Assembly (NCBI GenBank): GCA_004352715.1
Contig: SCFE01000034.1
Coordinates: 1,316,206 to 1,380,205, forward strand
Source: Hofstenia miamia
Lineage: Eukaryota; Xenacoelomorpha; Acoela
Length of the DNA stretch: 64,000 nt
Direction: 5' to 3'
This document shows, in pieces, positions 25,639 to 37,300 of the stretch (its first letter is position 1; every line of letters starts with the position of its first letter). The notes beneath the pieces were generated by a model. The model ran no database searches. It was given only the letters and a program-made list of their open reading frames with translations, and was not told where the DNA came from. The position numbers and the translations under genes are program-made.

Positions 25639-26979
25639 TATTCGCCGTTTGTAATTTATGCAGAATTTATATTCGTCATTTATAATCATTTTCATATATA
25701 TACGCCGTTTGTAACAGTATTCGTCGTTTGTAACCAAAAATATTTTTAATATTAATGATGTTGCAATTTTAACAGTTTCTTAATCATATGCATTACACTA
25801 GTGCCTATTCCATTTATTAGAGCCAATGCCTTCCATAGTTGATTAATTTCTTGGCTACAGCAAACTCGAAAGTCTTGAACTTCAATAACCATATAATATT
25901 GTTAAGTACATAGTAATCAAAGGTATTATACCATATCCTATAAATCTTTAAAGAAATTTAGTAGTAGTATTTGGAAGCTAATAAACTAGGTTTGAAGTCG
26001 ATCCAAGCATTATTCAATGAAATATTAACGATTATTCCACAAAATATAGGATCAAGACGGTATAGTGGATTGTAAAGGAAATTTTAAAATAAAAACAAAG
26101 TAAGTAATCCATATCCTTTAGAGGACTTTAGTAGATGTAGTTTTTAATTTGGAAGCTAATGAACTAGGTTCGAAGTCGAGCCAAAATTATTCACTGAAAT
26201 ATTAACGATTATTCCCCAAAATATAAAGTCAATAACAGTAGTGGGTTGTTAAATGAAATTTCAAAAAAACAAAGTAGTCCATAGCCTATGCATCTTTAAA
26301 GGACTTTAATAGATGTAGTTTTTAATTTGGGAACTAATGAACTAGGTGTGAAGTTGATCCAAGCATTTTTGCTGAGAAATTACAAATGACGAATATCTGT
26401 GAAAACCAGCAAAAAAAATTTTTTTTCATTTTAAATTTTTAAATCCATTAATCCAGTAGGATATATTGTTGAGAGGGTACTGAGATACACTAACTGAAAA
26501 AATTTGCATTCTCCTCAATTTTAAATCCCAAAAAGGCGATTCGTCCTTTGTAACAGTCATTTTTTTCAGAATTCGTCTTTTGTAAAGAAGGTTGACCATT
26601 AGTATGGTACAAACGACGAATATATATNNNNNNNNNNNNNNNNNNNNNNNNNNNNNNNNNNNNNNNNNNNNNNNNNNNNNNNNNNNNNNNNNNNNNNNNN
26701 NNNNNNNNNNNNNNNNNNNNNNNNNNNNNNNNNNNNNNNNNNNNNNNNNNNNNNNNNNNNNNNNNNNNNNNNNNNNNNNNNNNNNNNNNNNNNNNNNNNN
26801 NNNNNNNNNNNNNNNNNNNNNNNNNNNNNNNNNNNNNNNNNNNNNNNNNNNNNNNNNNNNNNNNNNNNNNNNNNNNNNNNNNNNNNNNNNNNNNNNNNNN
26901 NNNNNNNNNNNNNNNNNNNNNNNNNNNNNNNNNNNNNNNNNNNNNNNNNNNNNNNNNNNNNNNNNNNNACAAACGACGA

Positions 26980-27031
<52 letters not shown>

Positions 27032-27697
27032 CGAAGTGATTATACTGAGTTCTCCATATTAAGATTCTACATAGACGCTATGAAAGGGATGGACCGGTTT
27101 TGTTTATTTAAAACATCATCAGCACAAATATGCAGTAAAAAATAAATATATTTACAGTAGACTACACTTTATATAATTTAATATTGCATGCTCTTAAAAT
27201 AAATTCAATGATATTATGCTTTCTTCTTTATTTAACAATTAATCTTTGTTTGATTGCGTAATTATTAATGCTTCTCCTATTTTATGATGTTCTGATCTTA
27301 GACGGATGTAAAATTTTCTTCTCTTAGCTGATTGTGCATAAAAAATTTTGATTTTAGGTGTCTATTCATATGTTCCTTAATTCTTGTACCCAGATGTGGG
27401 TTTGTTTCCCCGACGTATGATTTTTCACAATCATCACATTTAGATGCATAAACTAAGTAGGAAACTAATTTTTTTGGGATTTGATCTTTATTTGGAAACA
27501 TATCTTTCGTTTTGTATGATGTCAATATTGGAATGATCTTTGTCCTATTTATTCGACATTCATTATTCTAATTTTTTTCTTTAAATTTTTTACTTGATTT
27601 TCTATGTAGGTAAGCTTAAAATCAATGCTTTTTTCAGAAATGTGCATAGTGGTGTCATTTGAGAATAATGCAATAGAATATTTCTTGATTAATTTTT

Positions 27698-27733
<36 letters not shown>

Positions 27734-30700
27734 GCCCTTTCGCTTCTCTAGGGCTATCATTCCCATATACAGAACGCCTTTTGGTTTTTATTAACAAAGC
27801 ATTCAACTGAACGGCCTCAAAATTTGTTTATGTTATAAATGGAACATACAGGATCATATTTTTTAATAATTATATCAATTTATGGATTTTTATATGGAAC
27901 GCTGCATAGCGCCTCTTATAAATATATTTTCTAAAGAAAACGTCTCCCAACCGTGGATTTTTAACATGATGAAGCAATTGCCACATTGACACTTAGTTGT
28001 TGTTACTTAATTCATTACTCCTGACAATTATATTTGTAAACAATTGATGAAACCAAAGGTTTTTGAATTTGATTTTTGTTACGAATTAAATTTGATGTTT
28101 TTTTCCAAATTTAAAATTGGTATAATTTTTGATTTCCTTAGTTTTCCATTTAAAATATATAAAGATTTCTTAAGACGTGCTTCGGGTGGTTTAATAAAAG
28201 GTAGTTTCCAAAATATATTTTCTTTGTGTTCTTGTGAATTGTGTTTTAATGAAGAGGATATTAGAGCTTCTTTTGATATTTTTTGCAATATTTTTTTAGG
28301 ATACCCATTAGATCTTAGATTTTCAAATATTTTGTAAAAACCTTTGTAAGTACATTGTAGTTAGATGATAGTAAAACAGCTCTTCTAAACAAGTTTTTCG
28401 AAATTTCAAATCCCATTGATGTTTTCTTCAATGTTGCATTTAAAAAATTTATCGAATCTTCTTTTTTATATTCACAATTAATTTGAATTTCTTAAATTTC
28501 ACTTCGTTGCAGAGGCGCCTGTAGGNNNNNNNNNNNNNNNNNNNNNNNNNNNNNNNNNNNNNNNNNNNNNNNNNNNNNNNNNNNNNNNNNNNNNNNNNNN
28601 NNNNNNNNNNNNNNNNNNNNNNNNNNNNNNNNNNNNNNNNNNNNNNNNNNNNNNNNNNNNNNNNNNNNNNNNNNNNNNNNNNNNNNNNNNNNNNNNNNNN
28701 NNNNNNNNNNNNNNNNNNNNNNNNNNNNNNNNNNNNNNNNNNNNNNNNNNNNNNNNNNNNNNNNNNNNNNNNNNNNNNNNNNNNNNNNNNNNNNNNNNNN
28801 NNNNNNNNNNNNNNNNNNNNNNNNNNNNNNNNNNNNNNNNNNNNNNNNNNNNNNNNNNNNNNNNNNNNNNNNNNNNNNNNNNNNNNNNNNNNNNNNNNNN
28901 NNNNNNNNNNNNNNNNNNNNNNNNNNNNNNNNNNNNNNNNNNNNNNNNNNNNNNNNNNNNNNNNNNNNNNNNNNNNNNNNNNNNNNNNNNNNNNNNNNNN
29001 NNNNNNNNNNNNNNNNNNNNNNNNNNNNNNNNNNNNNNNNCCCCTAAACGCGCCATTGCTTAGTTGCGATTTTATATAAGAAAGAAGCATTGATGCATGA
29101 TCTTCCGTGTTTCCATCAAACAAAAAATATCATCGACATAACGTTTGTAATATAATAGTGGTGTTCTTAAGTTAAAAAAAGTCTTTTCGTTAAATCCATT
29201 GCGGAGATCCAATCCTAATGGAGATCCATCGCCATCCCATCGTGTTGGTTATACACTTCATTTTCTAGCAGAAAGTAAATGTTTGATGAAACTAATAAAA
29301 ATATCTTTCGAAGTGTTTCATTAGTAAATGGAAAGGCTGATTCAGGTGTTAGCGATTGTATATGACCAATCGTTTTCTTAACTGGAATTGATGTAAACAA
29401 ACTGTTTGTATCATAACTAACCAGTAAGAATGAATGTTGCACTCTTTAATTTCATTTATAAATTGATTAGTATCAGTAACAACAAATTTTTTAGCCATAT
29501 ATGACTTTAATTTTTCATCAAGTCATTTAGATAAATTATAAACGTGTGAATTAACCATTGATAAAATAGGTCTATAAATCGGATATGTTGAATATGTATG
29601 TGTTTTACAAAGACCGTATAGTCTTGGTAGTTGAGAGCCAGTGTTATGAAAGCAATTATAATACTCTTTGCCGATTTTTCATTTGAAGAAGTGTTTTATT
29701 GAATTTATCTTCTTCAGATTGAAAAATTGAAGTAGACGTTTTCTTCTTAATAATAATAATAATATGAATGACTTTACTTAGCCGCTGAAGGCATACACTA
29801 CAAAAAAATAAAAACAAGTCAAGTTTTACGGCAGCGAGGACAGTCGCAGGAGATGAAATAGGAGCAGATGGAAGAGTAGGCAAAGTTGGAGAAGGGCTCA
29901 GCAAAGAGGAAAGACATCAAAGATTTCTTGAAGCTCGGCGGCGGGGAAAAAGAAATCAATCGCTGTTGGAGGGTTGAGAGTCAATATGTAATTAGCAGCA
30001 GTACAAGCACTATTGAAAAACGAGTGAAGGGTGCGATGTTTCTTGGGACGACGAATGGAGAAACTGACAACATCATCAGAGTGAGTGGAATTAGAGAACT
30101 TAATGAAATCACAAGGATCAAGATCCAATTTGCGAGTGAGCAGTCGATTGAACAGGAGGAGATCGCAGGCATGGAAGTAGAGTGACAGCGGGAGAGTGGA
30201 GAATTTGAGAAGGGCGTCTTTGTATGGCAAAGAAGAGATCCATTTGAAGGCACGCTTCTGGAAATGTTCCATATAGTGAAACAAGGAACGGGAAGGCTAC
30301 CAACACGGAGAAGCATAAAGAAGAATGGCGTGAGGAATGGACTTGAACAAAGAGAGTTTCACAGCAGCCGTGAAATTAAAGGGAACATTGCGGAAGAGGG
30401 AAAATAGTGAGGAATTAGCTTTGCGGAGACGTAAGGACACATGACCAGACCAATTTAGCAAAACCTTTTTGAATTTTGTATCATTTAAGATTTTCTTCAT
30501 TTCTGCAATGTATCTGGTTTTATTATCTACTACTACAATCCCATTGCACTTATCACATTTTGTATGTGAATACTTTTATCTTTGTCTAGACCCTTAATTA
30601 AAGCTCTTAGTTTTATTAACTCAGGTGGAATATGAAATTTTTTGTTTATATAATGATTGATTTCACTTTGAATTCCAGGTCATCATATTCAATTTCACCA

Positions 30701-33700
30701 GATTTTTCTTATTTCAATAATTGCGAAAACAAACTGTTTCAATTTTGTTTTATTTTTTATCAATGGATTATGAAGAATTTGTCATCGATTAACTTACTTT
30801 GTTAAAAATTTAAACTAATGCAAGTAAAGCATGAAAAATGCAATTCCACGGTACTAAAAATGCAGGAACTTCATCGTTGTGGAACTTCATATCGTGAGGT
30901 TAGTGACGTAACACTGAGATACTTGATACTATGAAAATAACATACAAACTTACAACTGCAATGGTGTATCGCGATCAATATTTCAAGTTTACTAGTTGGC
31001 ACTATTTCTATGACAAATACGGCTCCTACATGTGCCAGAAAATTTTTTAATATTTTCCTCGGGTGGAATTTTTACGTCATTTTTTCCTCTAATGCTTCTT
31101 TCAACAATTAATGACGTAACATTCATGTTTAACGTTTCAGGACATATCAAGCATTTTAATTGTGACTATTTTGTAATTTTACTTTTTTATGATTTTATGC
31201 TTAATGCATTTTAATCGCCAGTGCCCGGGTGTTGTATCTCAATGACTTTGTAGGGGGCGCTTTCTTCCTAGTCACATGTACTTTTGATAATCGGTTGGCA
31301 AGCAAATACCTGCTTTAGCAAAGCATTCTTTATATAAGATTGCATGGATTCGCATTTCCTATATGAATGGCCGCTCAGGTAAATTTTTTGATCTACTCTG
31401 AGGAAAATTTTTGCCAAGGTTAGAAAGCTAAGAATAGTTGTGAATAATTCTGTGTTGGATCTCACATGTTTCACTGAAAAAAATCACTGTGTTGTAAAGC
31501 GGTGTGCTTCAATTTTTTTTCCAAATGTTTAACAACGCACTTAGCAATGTCATTAGCTCTTCTACCACATTCACTTTCATACCATGTGTGGCAATATCTA
31601 GCCTTTGTCTGCAGGCCATAAAAAGTTAAATTATAGATATTCAATTCTCTTCTATAATGAGAGGATTCACATGAATGTTTAGAAGCGATCAACATCTCCT
31701 ACAAGTAGAATGTTTTAGCTAAAGTTTTAACTTTGTCACTCTCTGGCACTGTTTTCAAAAATCGCATTTTCTCTTCTGCTGTAATAACTCAGATGAAAAG
31801 CTTGTTTGTGGATCAGAAACTTTCACAACACTCTCTTTAATTGTAAACTGTGCGCAATAATCGCAATTATTTTTTGGAGGGTTGATGGCATCCAAAATTG
31901 AAATTTGTATTAAATATATGACTGTAAAAGCTAGCCTTTATTGCAAGATTATAGAAGTTACTTGGTTTGTAAAGGTCATAGAGCTGCCAGATTATCTCAC
32001 TTTGTGCTTTGACGAAAATAGGACGTCTTAAATTTGGCAATGATTCAGTATGAATTCTGTTTGAATTAACAATATCGTCTTAAATTTTTTGAGAGTCAGT
32101 GAATAATTCTGCCAATATCTATAGCTTTTAAGAGTTTAGGGCCGTTTGCACGCGGCGGATCATCTGGCAAAAAACGAATGATACCCTAGCCGCATTAAGC
32201 CCGTCTACCCGCTTTAGTGACCGCATTGTCTCGATTTAATTGTTCTTCCATAGCAGAATTCCGTATAAAGCCGTTTTATCGATAGATAAACAATTTGGCA
32301 ATATAATTTTTTTGCCTTTTTCCAGTGTGATTTCCTTTCTACCATGTAGGTAATCAATCAAATTTCACAAAAAGAAATGTATTTTATCAACAAATGGTCC
32401 TGTATGGAATACTACGCCGTATTGTACGTAATCACCTTGTCAGAGATGATGTTGAAAAAGTAAACAAAAATACATACACCAGTTGTAAACATTATAGCAG
32501 GCATTCAGTATTCATATAAAATAAGCAAGTTGAATCAGAGTTATTCCTTCCTTTGAAGTAGCAATCTAATTTTGACTATGCAAAATCGACGTATTGTGCA
32601 GTTCGTTAATTTTGCACTAAACGTCTAGTTTGATATACTGCTTATATCATTATCGTATTCTCGTTTTTTTTCAAAAAATCATTTAAATCATTAGAAGTCA
32701 ATGCTAAGATGAAGAACTTTAAAAATACTATAAATATCCAAAAAATGATTACGTCGGCTACGTCACTTTTGCGCTAACACCACTATTTTGTTTTTAAATT
32801 TCATTAAATGTGAAATAAAAAATATTTTTACTTTTGCCTCATCTATAGAGACTTTAAATACATATTTTTTGATGCTTCCTAAGGGAATTTATTTTATAAT
32901 GGTTTTCATTTTCAAGGAATGCTATATTAAGTTATATTTTGTAAAAGTACGCATTATGAAAAGCCTTTTATTACATCTTTACTGAAATTTACCTAGAAAG
33001 GCAAAGGGGTATTTTTCGTAAGCAATCGAGTTCTCATTGCTGACTTTTTGAGTGAGAGAATTGCTCCGGAGAAAATTTTTGCAGTAGTTTTATTCAACAT
33101 TGTCGATGAGCATTCAACCTATCAATCCGAAATGATAGTGCGTAGCTTCAGAAAAAAGAACACCACTGGAATTGTGATGGCATTCGTGGACAGGTATCCA
33201 AAATACAATGTGGAATCAATGATGAAGTTATTTCAACTGAAATCACTAAATCTATGGCCTCGGTTTCAGGTTAAATTTGGTATTTGTTAAACACATACGT
33301 GATACTGAACATTAGACAGACGTTGCAAGGTGTTTGAACACCAATCCTCCTACAGTCTACGAATGTAAATTGACAATGAGCAATCTTATGAAAAAAATTC
33401 ATGATTGCATTCTGGATCTTATCTCAGCATGCTTATCAGAGATGAAGGTAACATCATTTTAGCGTTATGCTATTTTTATTGTTATAGGATTTCCATAATT
33501 TTCGTTTTCCATTATTTTTCAGAGCTATCCTACATTTCTGTAGAGTATAGGTGAATATTGTCTCCATTAAACATGCTAAAGTAAATACATTTTTTCAGAC
33601 CTTTGTTAATTAAGAATTATATAGACAATATTATGGTTGCAGTTTAACTCCCCTTCCAACCGTATTTATGTAATTCTAGTGTTTAGTCGTTTGATAGAAG

Positions 33701-34350
33701 ATTGGATCGTGATATGATGACAATTGATGCAGTTTTTACAAAAACATTTCATCAGGTTGTTGGTGAACAATTGCGTTCTGACAATGCCTCTGCAAAACTT
33801 CATGATTTATTCCATGATGTAAAGGTTTTATCAGATTTAATGATCGACCTTCTTGAATTTGATGCGTATGCATTCAATAAATCATTGCTGCTAGTGAAAA
33901 AAGATCAACGAATTTTAAGGCACGGTTCTGGGTGGATATTTTTGGACTCTGCTTCAAAAGTATAAATTAGATTAGTTATCCTTGTTATATTGCAATTTAG
34001 TTGTTTGATATGGCTGCTGCTCGAGTTATTAACACTGATGGAAGTTATGCCAGCATTGAAGAATGTGTTAAAGAAAATCCTCGTTTTAAGGCTCTCTACG
34101 ATATTCTCTTAGAATTAGCTCAAAATGATTCTAAAGATGACAGTTTATATATATATNNNNNNNNNNNNNNNNNNNNNNNNNNNNNNNNNNNNNNNNNNNN
34201 NNNNNNNNNNNNNNNNNNNNNNNNNNNNNNNNNNNNNNNNNNNNNNNNNNNNNNNNNNNNNNNNNNNNNNNNNNNNNNNNNNNNNNNNNNNNNNNNNNNN
34301 NNNNNNNNNNNNNNNNNNNNNNNNNNNNNNNNNNNNNNNNNNNNNNNNNN

Positions 34351-34382
<32 letters not shown>

Positions 34383-37300
34383 CATGAAGTTTAAATTCAC
34401 AATGCAAAAGTGATCCTAATGCTAACAAAGCTATAATATATAATATTGCAAAATTATTTGTTTTGTTTATTGTGCAATTAATTTGTTGACTACTATAACT
34501 GTACTCACGAAAATTTTGAGAATATTGTCAACAACTGCTGACAGGGTTTTTTGGCTCGCATACAGCTAACTAACGGAATTGCATTTGAAACACTTCTTTC
34601 AAAATTGTGAATTGCTCTTTTCATGGAAGCTACGGAAATGGTTCATAATCGAATTGTCATAATTGACATCGCTATAACCGTAAAATACTATCTAGTTATT
34701 AATTCTTGTTATATTCGTTGTAAATATTTTAACTTGTAACTAAAGCGAATAAAACAGCATCATCAAGTTTTGGTTGAAGTTAATGATGCGCTCTACTTTG
34801 ACATTGGAAGTAGATTCAACAGATTTTGTACTTGATTGCATTTGGACTGCGAGCTTTTACTTGAAGATTTCGGTGTAGATATTATTGCTAAAATTTCATC
34901 TAGCTTATGATTAATTTTTGCCTGTACACTTTATTTGAATCTGCATCACTCTAGGAAATTATTACAAATTTAAAATAAAAATATAACGTACTGATGCATA
35001 AAGAGATGTTGTTACTGACTCAGTTGCAGATGGGGAAACCACAGCCACAGTGACTAATGATGGTGTTTCTGGTATGAGCAGACAACTGTTTTGTTCTAAA
35101 CAATATTCCATGTTTTAAATTTTGATATAGAAGAAACCATGAGTTAAATCCTGAGCGTAAATATTGGGGCTGCTCAATGAACTGGCTTGGTAATGAGACG
35201 GAACTGGAACAGCCATAAATAAGTTAAAATCCATAATAAAAACTCCTCTTGCAATACATTCGGTGTATTTTCCTCACCTGAATGCAATTGATCATAGGAA
35301 AACATCCTGTTTTTCTAAATTTGAATAGGGTCCTTTCTACATGTTACTCTTGCTGTCTTCCGCTTCTTGCTTTCAGAGGTTTCATTTCCAGCTGATGACG
35401 AATTCGATCTTTCCTCAGCTAGAATGACCCTTTTACCCGCCTTTGCAATAGTTTCTAAGCAAAAATGATATGAATGAAATGTTATTTCCTAAAGGGACGC
35501 AGAGCCTAAAATTTCAATTTCATATTAATCCCACTTTTCAGAATCGAGAGCAATAAGTTTTTCCTTTTTTGTGCGAGCACGTTTTTTGGACAAAAACGGC
35601 GAGCTCTGCAATTCAACAAAACATGTGAATTCCATTCGATGCAATAGTCCATTTAGAATTTTACATCTTGAACAGTTCTCAACTTAACAAATTAAACTAA
35701 TAAACAAAATTCAATTACAAAATTATTATGCCCGATTGGTGTTTAGTAATATAAATTTAGTTTCACTGACAAATAATTCAAATATAATATCGAAAACATA
35801 AGAACAGTCTGTTGAAAAGTTAAAGCGTTGGCAAACAATACACTATGCATAAGGACTTTTAATAAATAAGCAAAATAAAATGTAAAATATCCACAATTTA
35901 TTCTTGTAACTTAAGTAAAAAAAATTTCCTTGCAAAACGCAAAGGCAAAGATTTAAACAAAATCTCAAAGAGGGCTCTTTACTAGCTGAAGGTACTTCAT
36001 AGAAATTAACTTCTTTGAGTGATTAGGAAGCCAAAGAAAATTTTCCAAATGCTTAAAAAAGAAACCATTGCAAAACACAGTCAATTTAATGGCTCTTTGT
36101 TTTTTCGTAGAGCAAATTCTACTCTTCATAAAATTCTCAAAAGAAAGTCAAGAAAAATCTTGACATGTTCAATTAATATACCCTACACTTGGACCGAAGT
36201 CTATTAAGCCCTGTTCCCATTAGAGTTGAGTCAACCCGCTGCGAGTCGCCTCGCTTGAAAAAATCTTGTGTTCCCATTTAATTTTTCGCCCCGCTTTGAG
36301 TTGCAGCGGGGCGACTCAACTCTAATGGGAACACGTTCGCCTCGAAAATTTTTTTCAGAATTTGCAATAACTAGCATTTTGTCAATGTCTGTGTGTACTT
36401 GCTTCCATACTTATTTAATCAATCAAGAATTAATAAAAATACGTTTGCTAATTTCGTTAATTAGGGCCGTTTACACCTGTGCTTTTGGGTAATTGCTTAA
36501 TTTGAAAGGTAAACACTCAACTTCATTTAGCAACCAATAGGCAACAAAAGAATCTAAAGAACACTATCATTTTAATGCGAAAGGGTTTAAGTTTATATTT
36601 CTGTGTTTGCAAATATTCAAGCATGATGAATGTAGCTTTGAACAGTATTTTGAGTATACTACAGCATTTGCATTTCAATATCATTTTTCTACAGAACGTA
36701 GCTACAATGATAACATTTCAAAATGGTGACGACAATTAAAAGAAAACTGAAAAGAATGAAAGGCCTCCCTCGACGATTTTGGAAATCAACTGCTAGAAAC
36801 TCATCTTGGTTGACAATGATCCAATTAAAGAATAACACAGAAGACTACCATTTGAATTTTAGACTCTCATATAACACTTTCTACAAACTTAGCTGATTTT
36901 CTAAATCCAGAAATCCTTGCCAAACGAAATGATTCAGTTGATTGCGAAATACAAGTTGCGTGTTACCTCTACTATATCGTTACTTTATAATTTTTTATTT
37001 ATATTTATAGGTTCTCGACCATAATTCGTCCAGAACCCTGTTCGAGAAGCGATTTGTTCGAACACTGAAACTATTTTTTATAATTCAGTAGTTGTACACA
37101 CTACGTTTGAACTTTGATTTTTGTTCAAACTACAAAACAAAATTTTCTCCAATTTTTCGTTTGACTCCAATTTGTTTGAACTCTGAGTCATTCAAGAACC
37201 GATGTTGGACTGTATTGATAAAAAATTGATTATAAACAATTAATGGAATTTGATTACCATTTTTCTATAAATTTTAGTCCTTATTTAAAGAAAAAACATT

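Larger units (their letters stand above)
25641..26982. repeat. Element with repeated TTCGTCGTTTGTAAC motif
   Basis: A 14-15 bp motif occurs about nine times: direct at 25641, 25671, 25701, 25720, 26539 and 26570, inverted at 26380, 26609 and 26969. Direct copies cluster at the left, inverted copies mainly at the right, with (TA)n and gaps outside. Between them lies a tandem repeat. No protein is encoded. This looks like a non-autonomous mobile or satellite-like unit. Confidence 0.5.
27240..30740 (-). mobile_element. Penelope-like retroelement with GIY-YIG domain, copy 1 (broken)
   Basis: Pieces in order on the minus strand: 30740-30480 encodes PPELIKLRALIKGLDKDK and DNKTRYIAEMKKILNDTK (N-terminal region); 29745-29660 resumes with KKTSTSIFQSEEDKFNKTLL; 29442-29215 has reverse transcriptase motif A (SYDTNSLFTSIPV) and DGMAMD; 29140-29110 has YKRYVDDIFCL, the catalytic YVDD; 28290-28080 follows the palm; 27525-27298 has the GIY-YIG endonuclease, YLVYASKCDDCEKSYVGE followed by GTRIKEHMNRH. 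Frameshifts, stops, a hAT insertion, a CR1-like insertion and a (TA)n tract interrupt it. Known Penelope-like elements combine this reverse transcriptase with a GIY-YIG nuclease. Lies in ERCC4 intron 2, opposite strand. Confidence 0.82.

Noticed and set aside
25055-25749. Long open frames of repeated Tyr-Ile through the N run, and similar ones at 26490-27062, 34001-34428, 51602-52951, 53578-54951
   Set aside because: They consist of (TA)n translation and unknown bases; N runs cannot support a reading frame. Real fragments within them (ERCC4 exon 6, Penelope) are listed separately.
36019-36207. Lysine-rich 62-codon frame ending at the Harbinger border
   Set aside because: No recognisable family and it ends at the transposon target site; may be a remnant of an older repeat, but the sequence alone does not support a gene.
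36462-36480. TTAGGGCCGTTTACAC shared with 32138 as the end of a defined MITE
   Set aside because: The opposite inverted end could not be found near either copy, so no element borders can be given.
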